8,832 nucleotides of DNA, from positions 1-8,832 of the forward strand of contig DLNC01000014.1 in the NCBI GenBank assembly GCA_002478265.1, written 5' to 3'. Position numbers and translations under genes: made by a program. This DNA is from Syntrophaceae bacterium UBA7520. Lineage in GTDB: Bacteria; Desulfobacterota; Syntrophia; Syntrophales; Smithellaceae. Below the pieces are notes generated by a model. It worked only from the letters and a program-made list of their open reading frames with translations. It was not told the DNA's origin and searched no databases. Positions within the stretch are counted from its first letter, which is position 1. Every line of letters starts with the position of its first letter. Below, one piece after another: positions 1-6,472 of this stretch.

Positions 1-17
1 TTAACTTTCTTGCCCAT
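1..17 (-). CDS. Start of a leftward gene, 5' end only (product unknown)
   Basis: Read on the minus strand, an ATG at 17 opens a frame encoding Met-Gly-Lys-Lys-Val before leaving the window. It is preceded at ideal distance (7 bases) by AGGAGGA and by an AT-rich leader, which together look like a genuine gene start. Five residues are too few to name a product. The call conflicts with the possibility that the rightward DUF169 frame continues through this stretch: both cannot be normal genes here. The ribosome site is the better evidence of the two, but it could be chance. Confidence 0.45.
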
Positions 18-24
18 TTTGATG

Positions 25-31
25 TCCTCCT
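25..31 (-). promoter_or_regulatory. Strong Shine-Dalgarno for the leftward gene
   Basis: The minus strand reads AGGAGGA, followed by CATCAAA and ATG. This is near-perfect complementarity to the 16S rRNA tail at optimal spacing, and it is the main reason for calling a gene start at 17. Confidence 0.45.
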
Positions 32-62
32 CTTTCTTAATTTAACAAGAAGGCATCTCTCT

Positions 63-353
63 ATGCAACTGGTTTACTTCCTGGGGCCCAGCACCAATGT
101 GATTATTCCGTATGCAGCTTGCCGCCAGACGATCGGCATTTATCCTTATCGCGAAACGCAAGCGTCAAAACCGCGGGCGGTGGTAGGGCTGACCGATCTT
201 TCCGCGCGTGTTTATGTCCGTAAACAACTGGGAGACGCGAATTATTTTACATTTACCTCGCCCTTGGCTTTATTTGAAGAAATGGAAGCTAACGTGAAAG
301 ATTCATTTTTACAGCGTCATACTTGGATTAATTTATTGTCTGATCTACTTTGA
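63..353 (+). CDS. DUF169-family protein, C-terminal part (truncated remnant or 5'-partial)
   Basis: The 96 residues resemble the C-terminal third of DUF169 (COG2043-like) proteins. Visible are N-V-I-I-P-Y-A-A-C near residues 12-20, the block A-V-V-G-L-T-D-L-S-A-R at 39-49, and the ending F-E-E-M-E-A-N-V-K-D-S-F-L followed by R-H-T-W. Family members are, from memory, well over 200 residues and their biochemical role is uncertain. The ATG at 63 has no ribosome site in front of it, and the first residues fall in mid-domain, so this is not a complete gene. The frame stays open leftward to the window edge and encodes a few hydrophobic residues that might be DUF169 strand sequence, so the gene could simply enter from the left. 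Against that, a strong leftward gene start overlaps the same bases, favouring a remnant left by rearrangement. Confidence 0.6.
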   Translation: MQLVYFLGPSTNVIIPYAACRQTIGIYPYRETQASKPRAVVGLTDLSARVYVRKQLGDANYFTFTSPLALFEEMEANVKDSFLQRHTWINLLSDLL

Positions 354-427
354 TATGCTGCGCTTTTTTGAATTATGCGAGAAGAACAATAATATGATGA
401 TTATGCTGTTTGAAAGCATATAAACAA

Positions 428-441
428 TAATTGATCAATTA
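428..441. repeat. 14-bp perfect palindrome, possible operator
   Basis: TAATTGATCAATTA reads identically on both strands, centred on TGATCA. It lies about 180 bases upstream of the 212-residue membrane protein gene and just upstream of the best promoter candidate. Such symmetry fits a dimeric regulator site, but palindromes are fairly frequent in DNA this AT-rich. Confidence 0.25.
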
Positions 442-453
442 ATTAACTCATCA

Positions 454-481
454 TTGGTTCTTAATATTCCTGTAATATAAA
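454..481 (+). promoter_or_regulatory. Weak sigma-70-like promoter candidate
   Basis: TTGGTT (454-459) and TATAAA (476-481) are separated by 16 bases, with a TG at 471-472 upstream of the -10. It would drive the gene at 622 with a leader of about 130 bases. The match is moderate and the region is AT-rich, so chance matches are likely. Confidence 0.22.
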
Positions 482-621
482 TATTTCATTAACTAACAAA
501 TCAAAATAATTACAAATCTGAAAAGGTTTAGTGACTCTTTAATAGACGTTGCTAATGCTGAATTCAACCGCAAAGTTATTTTGTTGAAACCGATGATAAC
601 TTATTAAAGGAGAAAAAACTA

Positions 622-1260
622 ATGAAGGAAAAAAACGGAAGAGACATGGTTTTACCATCAAATAAAAAAATTATTATTGCCCTGATTGTTATATTGACGC
701 CGATTATTATCATTGCCGCGACAGGTTATTATTATTTTCAAAAGTCCAACAGCAGGGCAGCGCGATATTTTCATACGTTAAAAGATGTCAAGGATATAAA
801 AGATATTTATCAGGAACAGATCGCGATCTGGCGCACGATGGCGGCTTATAAAGGCGATGATAAAATATTAAGAGAGGCTTACTACAAATTTTCAAAGAAA
901 TCGGATATTATTCAGGATAAATATTTTAATCTGCGGATGAAATTCATTGACGATCATGAAAGTCATATAGCCGAAAATATTGAAAAAATAAAAATGTTTC
1001 ATCAAAAGACATCAGAAAAGTATATTTCTGTCATTTTTGAAACTTCGGCAGCTTTTTTGCCGTATGATCAATCGGTTTTGATGCGGGATGATGAAAAAAA
1101 AATATTTGATGAGCTTGATTATATTTCTAAAGAGATTATGCTTCTGGCAAGCAAAGAAATCAGTAAATCGTCAAGTTATTATTTTGTATTTTTTGTCTTT
1201 TTAGCTGTGTTGGTTATTATCTCTGTTTTCATAGTTATTCTTATTGTCAGAGTTAAATGA
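622..1260 (+). CDS. Orphan two-helix membrane protein with a sensor-like extracytoplasmic domain
   Basis: A 212-residue protein that I do not recognise as a named family. Membrane helix 1 is about residues 17-39 (I/L/V-rich, preceded by Asn-Lys-Lys) and helix 2 about 186-209. Only Arg-Val-Lys follows, so the C-terminus is barely cytoplasmic. The intervening ~145 residues are highly charged and probably mostly helical, extracytoplasmic by the positive-inside rule. This topology matches the input half of methyl-accepting chemotaxis proteins and sensor kinases (four-helix-bundle type), but there is no HAMP, kinase, cyclase or signalling domain. The bases after the stop hold further stops in the nearby frames, so a simple frameshift does not restore one. 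The start is supported by AAAGGAG at 606-612, nine bases before ATG. The next gene lies 103 bases on in the same direction; co-transcription is possible but not shown. Confidence 0.7.
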   Translation: MKEKNGRDMVLPSNKKIIIALIVILTPIIIIAATGYYYFQKSNSRAARYFHTLKDVKDIKDIYQEQIAIWRTMAAYKGDDKILREAYYKFSKKSDIIQDKYFNLRMKFIDDHESHIAENIEKIKMFHQKTSEKYISVIFETSAAFLPYDQSVLMRDDEKKIFDELDYISKEIMLLASKEISKSSSYYFVFFVFLAVLVIISVFIVILIVRVK

Positions 1261-1285
1261 AAAGATAATAAATGTTTCTTTTCAT
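1257..1285 (+). other. AT-rich stem-loop at the end of the sensor-like gene
   Basis: ATGAAAAG (1257-1264) pairs with CTTTTCAT (1278-1285) across a 13-base loop and overlaps the stop codon. The stem is AT-dominated and no T-run follows, so it is not a normal intrinsic terminator. It might be a weak RNA 3'-end structure. Confidence 0.2.
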
Positions 1286-1320
1286 CATATCTTCTGATGC
1301 TTGTCATCATTATGAAATAT

Positions 1321-1341
1321 TGCATTGCTATCTTCAATGCA
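1321..1341 (+). promoter_or_regulatory. Leader hairpin just upstream of the 814-residue gene
   Basis: TGCATTG (1321-1327) and CAATGCA (1335-1341) form a perfect 7-bp stem with a 7-base loop. It ends six bases before the ribosome site AAGAGGTG (1347-1354) of the gene starting at 1364. As DNA it is an interrupted inverted repeat that could bind a regulator; as RNA it could affect translation. TTGTCA at 1301-1306 resembles a -35 element, but no good -10 follows at proper spacing. Confidence 0.25.
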
Positions 1342-1363
1342 TAATAAAGAGGTGTAAAAGTGC

Positions 1364-3808
1364 ATGAGTAAGCAAATACAAGGTCAATTGTACGTTCAGT
1401 TAATCGGTAACCCGCAGCCGGAGAAGCTGGAAATGCTTAAAATACTTGATCTTTTAGAAATTAAATATGATTCTCTGGGCGTGGATGTATCCACGCTTCC
1501 TTTCGCGCCGGGAGACACTACTGCCGGAAGTGAAGCGGAACTCCAAACGATTGTAAAGGGCAAGATATCGGATGTCGATTTGCCGCAAACAATAACCGAG
1601 TCTAATTATTACGCGAATACCAGAAAAAGAACGAGGGCGGGCGATGCGCCAAAGAAGACATTAGATAAGTTAGACGATTATCTGCAAAAAAACTCAGAAG
1701 GGATATGGGAAAACAGTTGGGTGCGTATTCCGCTGAATGTTTTGAGCCCCTACGCGAGAAGCATTTTTGAAGGCGATCTTTTGCTGGATAAAACGCAGCC
1801 GGAAAAAGGCAAGCGGAGTGATTCGGAAAACTTCTTCTGTCAATATAAAGGCGAAAAATTTATCCGTGTGCCGATAAGCTACCTGCTGAAGTTATCTCTG
1901 GCGGAAATAATCGGTTATCCTCATTTTGATCATTCGCTTGTCAGGGAATCGGGCATAAAGATTATCCAGCATTATCTGAACGATAATACATCTCCGGAAA
2001 TATCTTCCTTTTACGTAAGTACGCTGCCTTCAGGCGAGGGAATAGGCAAAAACGCCGCGCAGGAAATGGCTACACGGTTTCTCCTGACGCAGCTGCTGGT
2101 TATGTACGCCAATAGAAAATTCATGCTTGCCGAAAACGGGCAGGAGGCAATGATTTATTATTCGCCTCATCCTCCTGTCAGGCAAAGGATACTTAGCGAG
2201 TCTATATCTGATGCTTTTTATCGGGAATTATTTATGAACCCTTGCCTTTCGGGTTGGTCCAGGGGTCAGGATAAATATGAATATATGCACTTATGCCATA
2301 GAGTGCTCAGTCGCAGCCAGTTTAACGCTGTGTTAAAATTAAGAGAGGCGGGAATCATTACTAATAATCTCGTAGCGTTGCCTAATCTTTCCAATATCAG
2401 CTTGGCCAATAATGGAACCCATGTGAGTTTAGGCAGCATAAAGCTGACAAATCTTTTGCAGGATTCCGCGTCCGGCTATTCAAAATATCATGAAAAATAT
2501 CTCGGGGATTTAGTAGTGAAAATTGCGGAGCATTTTCTTCCTCTTTTTGTTGGAACTTACAGCGCCGCTCCATATCGGATGGGTTTTAAAGACTTTCATC
2601 CCGAAAAGGCATTGGGTTTCCTTCCACATGAATTGGATTTTACCCATTTGCGCATGTTCTGGAGAAGATGGAAAAAGAAAGCTAACCTAAAAATATTAGG
2701 CAACTCCGTGACACCTTTTGGTCTGGACTGGCTCGACAACATGATCAGTTCTTTATTTCTGCTTAAGGGTGATTTTGTTTCCGATTTCCGCCTTATTGAC
2801 TATCTTGTTGCGCTGCTGAGCACGGACAGAAGCCCTGCGCTGAATGGTCGGCTTAACAACAGCCAGCAATTAAAACAAGATTTGGAGAACATGGGTGTCT
2901 TTGACAGAAAGATGTCACTTTATCTTTTCGAGAAACTCCGCGAATACGAAATCATGGGTTTTTCTGGCTTTGAAGGAAGGCATTACAGTCTTTTTTGCAG
3001 CTTTGAGCAAGACATGAAAAACGCGATTAACATGCAGAATCTTATTTATCTATTAGCATTCAAATATATTGCATCGGGTGAAGTGAAACATGAGAATATT
3101 CCAGATGATCCATTTATTGAAAGCGAGAGAAGGCAAGTGATCTTTGGAACCGCCATAGGTATCCCTACTTTTTTTGTACACAAAAATACAGGGAACGAAT
3201 TTATCAGACGCATCGTGCAAAAGACACAGAAAATTCGCTCCAGTCGCCGTTATCCCGGATATGTCCGTGTTTATAATATTGAATACAGAAAAGCTCTGCT
3301 CAAGGTGATAAAAGAAGACGCCGCTGAACTGATTGAGATGATGAACATGAAAGAAACAATCAATGATTTATCGCTTCGTATCGAAGCTCCAGAGATATAT
3401 TCCGTTGCCGGAAAGTTGACAAAAAGTATTCTTGGCGAAGTTCATGCCCGCGATGCGATGTCCTTGAAAGCGGACAAATTCAACGAAACGGCAGAAAAAT
3501 ATTACAGAGAGACACTGCGGCGTGAACATATTGCTGAAGCTTATAAGTTATTCAAAGAGCAGATATCTTCCTTAAGTGGAAACGCGGCCGCAAAAAGAGA
3601 AATAAATAAAATTATGAGAAACTATGGAGAGATTGATGCTTTCCTGAACGCTTTTGAAAAAGATGTCCTTGGCGAAAATGTTTCCACGGAAAAACTGGAA
3701 AGGATGATTTCTCTGATGCTTGTTTATATAGATCAGGCGAGTGCTCTTAATCAAAAATATAAACAAGCAAGACTTAGGGATCATATCAATGAAGCATCAG
3801 TACATTGA
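1364..3808 (+). CDS. Large conserved-looking protein of unknown function, coupled to psd
   Basis: An 814-residue protein that I cannot assign to a family. It has no signal peptide and no convincing membrane helix, so it is probably cytoplasmic or peripheral. Several stretches have the dense Gly/Pro/His/Arg/Trp make-up of conserved enzyme cores: L-A-N-N-G-T-H-V-S-L-G-S (347-358), G-F-L-P-H-E-L-D-F-T-H-L-R (418-430) followed by W-R-R-W, M-G-F-S-G-F-E-G-R (531-539), and H-E-N-I-P-D-D-P-F-I-E-S-E-R-R (576-590) followed by G-I-P-T-F-F. Residues ~650-810 are Lys/Glu-rich and helical, possibly a coiled coil. I see no Walker or nucleotide-binding motif. The start is supported by AAGAGGTG nine bases before ATG. 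The last 20 bases overlap the psd start, implying translational coupling, so a role linked to phospholipid or envelope metabolism is inferred from position only. Confidence 0.85.
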   Translation: MSKQIQGQLYVQLIGNPQPEKLEMLKILDLLEIKYDSLGVDVSTLPFAPGDTTAGSEAELQTIVKGKISDVDLPQTITESNYYANTRKRTRAGDAPKKTLDKLDDYLQKNSEGIWENSWVRIPLNVLSPYARSIFEGDLLLDKTQPEKGKRSDSENFFCQYKGEKFIRVPISYLLKLSLAEIIGYPHFDHSLVRESGIKIIQHYLNDNTSPEISSFYVSTLPSGEGIGKNAAQEMATRFLLTQLLVMYANRKFMLAENGQEAMIYYSPHPPVRQRILSESISDAFYRELFMNPCLSGWSRGQDKYEYMHLCHRVLSRSQFNAVLKLREAGIITNNLVALPNLSNISLANNGTHVSLGSIKLTNLLQDSASGYSKYHEKYLGDLVVKIAEHFLPLFVGTYSAAPYRMGFKDFHPEKALGFLPHELDFTHLRMFWRRWKKKANLKILGNSVTPFGLDWLDNMISSLFLLKGDFVSDFRLIDYLVALLSTDRSPALNGRLNNSQQLKQDLENMGVFDRKMSLYLFEKLREYEIMGFSGFEGRHYSLFCSFEQDMKNAINMQNLIYLLAFKYIASGEVKHENIPDDPFIESERRQVIFGTAIGIPTFFVHKNTGNEFIRRIVQKTQKIRSSRRYPGYVRVYNIEYRKALLKVIKEDAAELIEMMNMKETINDLSLRIEAPEIYSVAGKLTKSILGEVHARDAMSLKADKFNETAEKYYRETLRREHIAEAYKLFKEQISSLSGNAAAKREINKIMRNYGEIDAFLNAFEKDVLGENVSTEKLERMISLMLVYIDQASALNQKYKQARLRDHINEASVH

Positions 3809-4793
3809 GCGCGCAACCAGAAAGATAAAAACGGAAAATTTGTACGGCGACAAAGCGGTGCGTTTTTTATATTCCAGCGTCAAGGAATCGTCGCCATGGC
3901 TTTTCCGGCAACTGACCAGCGCAAAAATATCCTGGTTGCTGGGCTATGTCAATTACCGTGGATTTCTTTCGGGAAGAATGAAAGAATATCTTAAGCTACA
4001 GAAAAATCTGGCGATAAGCGCAGAGGAGTGTCTGGAACCACTGGAAACGCTAGATACGCCACAAAAAATATTTGAACGGAAAATATGCTACTGGTACTGC
4101 CGGCCGATGCCGAACGATCCCGCGGCTATTGTTTCGCCCGCTGATTCGAAGATGATTTTCGGTTCCCTGTCTGAAACCGCCAATATTTTTATAAAAGGCA
4201 AGTATTTTGATTGCGAGGAACTATTGGGCGGCAATAAGCGAACATGGTTTAGGGAATTTGAAAAAGGTGACTTCGCGGTATTTCGTCTTACGCCGGAAAA
4301 ATATCATTATAATCATACGCCGGTTGCCGGAAAAGTCGTCGATTTTTACTCTGTTTCCGGAGACTATCACGCCTGTAATCCAAACGCGGTAGTGTCTCTG
4401 GTCACTCCTTATTCAAAAAACAAGAGGGTTGTGACAATTATCGACACGGATGTTGAAGGGGGCACGAGAGCCGGTTTGGTGACGATGATTGAAGTTGTCG
4501 CATTGATGATTGGAGATATTGTGCAGTGTTACAGCGAAAAAGAGTACGAAAATCCTGTGTCTGTCGGCACGGGAATGTTTTTGGAAAAAGGTCAGCCCAA
4601 AAGCCTCTTTCGGCCCGGCAGCAGCACGGTTGTGCTTATGTTCCAAAACGGCCGGGTGAGATTTGCCGATGACATTTATGCCAACATGTTTAATCCCATG
4701 GCCGAAAGCGTTTATAGTGCAGGATTCGGCAAGGCGCTTGTGGAAACGGAGGTAATGGTCAGGTCATTCATAGCCAGCAGCGTAAATTATTGA
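3789..4793 (+). CDS. psd: Phosphatidylserine decarboxylase family protein (pyruvoyl enzyme)
   Basis: Psd converts phosphatidylserine to phosphatidylethanolamine at the cytoplasmic face of the inner membrane, using a pyruvoyl group made by self-cleavage. The 334-residue product has the expected landmarks: S-P-A-D (116-119) holding the catalytic-triad Asp, K-Y-H-Y-N-H-T-P-V-A-G (172-182) with the family His residues, and P-G-S-S-T (276-280), where cleavage before Ser would yield the small alpha chain with its pyruvoyl group. The cleavage motif reads GSS rather than the LGST of E. coli, and S-P-A-D is followed by S rather than the usual G. An upstream GTG at 3741 lies in the same frame, but ATG 3789 has AGGGA (3776-3780) eight bases upstream and opens with the typical Psd N-terminus. 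It overlaps the preceding gene by 20 bases. No phosphatidylserine synthase is visible, so the true substrate could be a related lipid. Confidence 0.92.
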   Translation: MKHQYIERATRKIKTENLYGDKAVRFLYSSVKESSPWLFRQLTSAKISWLLGYVNYRGFLSGRMKEYLKLQKNLAISAEECLEPLETLDTPQKIFERKICYWYCRPMPNDPAAIVSPADSKMIFGSLSETANIFIKGKYFDCEELLGGNKRTWFREFEKGDFAVFRLTPEKYHYNHTPVAGKVVDFYSVSGDYHACNPNAVVSLVTPYSKNKRVVTIIDTDVEGGTRAGLVTMIEVVALMIGDIVQCYSEKEYENPVSVGTGMFLEKGQPKSLFRPGSSTVVLMFQNGRVRFADDIYANMFNPMAESVYSAGFGKALVETEVMVRSFIASSVNY

Positions 4794-4820
4794 TGATATG
4801 GATACAGCGGAAAATTAAAA

Positions 4821-4826
4821 GGGTGG
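4821..4826 (+). promoter_or_regulatory. Ribosome site that selects the DksA-like start
   Basis: GGGTGG lies five bases before ATG 4832. Earlier in-frame starts (TTG 4790, ATG 4793) touch the psd stop codon and have no Shine-Dalgarno. They would add 13-14 residues (basic, and unlike a DksA N-terminus), so 4832 is preferred. Confidence 0.5.
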
Positions 4827-4831
4827 AATTC

Positions 4832-5230
4832 ATGCAGCAAGAAAAAATTCAACATATAAAAAACTTCTTACTGAAGAAAATGGACGAGCTGCGGAATGTA
4901 GCCGGCAACACGCTGCAAAGACTTAAAAACAATGGGGAAAAATACGCGGATGTGTGCGACGCGGCGGCTTACGAATACAGCAAGGCGATAGATCTTGCCG
5001 TAAGGGGCAAAGAGAGAAACATGATGCTTGATATCCAGGAAACAATAATGCGCATTGATCGGGGACTTTTCGGCATTTGTGACCATTGTGGTCGAAAGAT
5101 ACCGGAAGAGAGGATGATCGGCGCGCCGTTGAGCAAATTATGTCTGCCCTGCCAGATGGATTTTGAAAAGCGCAATGGCATGCTGCGCAAGCGTTTTTCG
5201 CAAAAGGTAAAGATTAAAAATGCATATTGA
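4832..5230 (+). CDS. DksA/TraR-family zinc-finger RNA polymerase regulator
   Basis: A 132-residue protein of the DksA/TraR type. These proteins enter the secondary channel of RNA polymerase and, often with ppGpp, alter initiation at stress- and growth-regulated promoters. Two long helices form the coiled coil. Its tip carries D-V-C-D-A-A (40-45), fitting the DxxDxA motif needed for activity in E. coli DksA. The C-terminal C4 zinc finger is intact: C-D-H-C (83-86) and C-L-P-C (104-107), with the family phrase R-G-x-F-G-x-C before it. It is shorter than E. coli DksA (151 residues), mostly at the N-terminus. It begins 38 bases after psd and overlaps the next gene by 11 bases, so it is probably co-translated within a lipid-gene cluster. 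Whether it is the cell's main DksA or a paralogue cannot be told from the window. Confidence 0.9.
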   Translation: MQQEKIQHIKNFLLKKMDELRNVAGNTLQRLKNNGEKYADVCDAAAYEYSKAIDLAVRGKERNMMLDIQETIMRIDRGLFGICDHCGRKIPEERMIGAPLSKLCLPCQMDFEKRNGMLRKRFSQKVKIKNAY

Positions 5231-6275
5231 AATTTTTATTTTAATTCTTGCTTTTATATTCGCCGTTTTATTCTTCTGGGCATTTAAAAGACTGCCGCGG
5301 GAAGAGTGGCAGTTTATCTGCTCTTTTCCAGCTCATAAAACAGAGGATGGCCGCTGGCGTGGTTGGAATTTAACCTACTATGGCTTATTTACTGCTTTGG
5401 CTTTAATTTGCGCGTTGTTGGCGCTTCTGTTGATGATGTTTTCTATGCGCGTTCCTTCAGCCGTTTCTGTTTTTATTATTGCCGCTATTTTGGTTTTTTG
5501 TTTGCCGGCTTCCCGCCTTACTGCCAGGATTCTGGAGAAGAAAAAGTATACATTGTCCGTTGGCGGAACATTTTTTATCGGGATACTTATCGCCCCCTGG
5601 ATAATTTACGCAGCGGATATTTTAAGCAAAAAATACTTTGCCGTTAATCTTTCCTTGCTCAGCGTCATGACCGCGATGATTGTGGCATACAGCATCGGCG
5701 AAGGGCTGGGCAGGTTGGCCTGCATAAGTTTTGGCTGCTGTTACGGTAGAAAGCTTGAGCTCTGTTCTTCATTCACGCGAAAAGTATTTAAAAATATAAA
5801 CTTTATCTTTACGGGAAAATTGAAGAAAATTTCTTACGCCCATCAATGGGAAGGAAAGGAAGTTATTCCTGTGCAGGCTATGACGGCGGTTATTTATATA
5901 TTTTCTGGACTAATTGGCATGTATCTATTTTTCCGTGGTTTTGTTTTATTGCCTTTGCTGCTTAATCTTTTTATTACCCAGCTATGGCGGATTCTTTCGG
6001 AATTTATGCGTGCTGATTACCGTGGCGAAGGTAAAATATCCGGCTACCAGATTATGGCGTTACTGTCGATCATCTACGGGTTGATAATAATTTATCTTTT
6101 TAAAAACACCGACAAGGATGTTCGGCCTGACCTGATTATTGGTTTAAATACCGTTTGTGATCCTTTTATTATTATTTTCATGATCGCTCTTGGATCTGTT
6201 GTGTTCATCTATACCGGAAAAAGTAAGGTGACAGACTCAACAATAAACTTTAAAATTATAGAAAAAAACATCTAG
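5220..6275 (+). CDS. Lgt-like polytopic membrane protein (prolipoprotein diacylglyceryl transferase family, divergent)
   Basis: A 351-residue protein with about seven to nine hydrophobic segments (roughly 2-22, 52-75, 80-97, 112-131, 143-160, 218-256, 276-294, 313-332). Lgt transfers diacylglyceryl from phosphatidylglycerol to the lipobox Cys of prolipoproteins. Matches include G-E-G-L-G-R (160-165) through G-C-C-Y-G-R (172-177), which aligns with the Lgt signature; I-P-V-Q (216-219) for the H/I-P-x-Q motif; and S-E-F-M-R-A-D (260-266) for the E-F-x-R motif. Oddly, Cys168 sits where classical Lgt has its essential Asn, two more Cys (173, 174) follow, and Ile120 appears at the position I align with the E. 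coli His103 region. It could be a lineage-specific Lgt paralogue acting on another lipid or acceptor. ATG 5220 lies 12 bases after AAGG (5204-5207) and overlaps the DksA-like stop by 11 bases, suggesting coupling. Confidence 0.82.
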   Translation: MHIEIFILILAFIFAVLFFWAFKRLPREEWQFICSFPAHKTEDGRWRGWNLTYYGLFTALALICALLALLLMMFSMRVPSAVSVFIIAAILVFCLPASRLTARILEKKKYTLSVGGTFFIGILIAPWIIYAADILSKKYFAVNLSLLSVMTAMIVAYSIGEGLGRLACISFGCCYGRKLELCSSFTRKVFKNINFIFTGKLKKISYAHQWEGKEVIPVQAMTAVIYIFSGLIGMYLFFRGFVLLPLLLNLFITQLWRILSEFMRADYRGEGKISGYQIMALLSIIYGLIIIYLFKNTDKDVRPDLIIGLNTVCDPFIIIFMIALGSVVFIYTGKSKVTDSTINFKIIEKNI

Positions 6276-6472
6276 CGATATCAATATCATTCAAACTAAA
6301 TATATCAGTATATCCGCAAAACAATATCTCTTGAAAATAAACAATTTTAGCTTGCCGTTAGGATTATTTTAAAAAATTAATCGCTGACTTTGATAAAACC
6401 ATAAAAATATTGCCGGTTTGTTTAAGGTGTGTTAATTGAGCTGCGTCAGCACAGGAAGGGACAGTCATACTT
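6276..6472. other. Intergenic region before folC
   Basis: About 197 AT-rich bases separating the lipid cluster from folC. No coding frame, intrinsic terminator or good sigma-70 promoter was found. GCTGAC (6383-6388) can pair with GTCAGC (6445-6450), and a 4-bp GCTG/CAGC hairpin (6440-6450) sits just before the folC ribosome site; neither is strong. A transcription boundary here is likely from the gap size, but not shown. Confidence 0.4.
6453..6460 (+). promoter_or_regulatory. Ribosome site for the folC TTG start
   Basis: AGGAAGGG precedes TTG 6473 by 12 bases, a little longer than usual. No ATG or GTG occurs in frame between this site and the conserved N-terminus, so TTG is the best start available. 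Confidence 0.45.

Larger units (their letters stand above)
354..621. other. AT-rich intergenic region
   Basis: About 265 bases with no convincing coding frame on either strand. It contains a 14-bp perfect palindrome (428-441), a 6-bp hairpin with TATGCT at 402-407 and AGCATA at 415-420, a weak promoter candidate (454-481) and the ribosome site of the next gene. Neither the hairpin nor the sequence just after 353 has the GC stem plus T-run of an intrinsic terminator. Confidence 0.5.

Noticed and set aside
1258..1363. Frameshifted HAMP or output domain after the sensor-like gene
   Set aside because: Stops occur soon in the nearby frames and the translations show no HAMP-like sequence.
3741..3788. 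Upstream GTG start for psd
   Set aside because: It lacks a ribosome site and adds 16 non-conserved residues, whereas ATG 3789 has AGGGA at good spacing and a typical Psd N-terminus.
6299..6320. AT-only hairpin after the Lgt-like gene as a terminator
   Set aside because: The stem has almost no G-C pairs and no T-run follows, so it does not qualify as an intrinsic terminator.
6383..6450. GCTGAC/GTCAGC long-range pairing before folC as a riboswitch
   Set aside because: A single 6-bp helix with a 56-base loop is not distinguishable from chance, and no known folate-riboswitch elements are recognisable.
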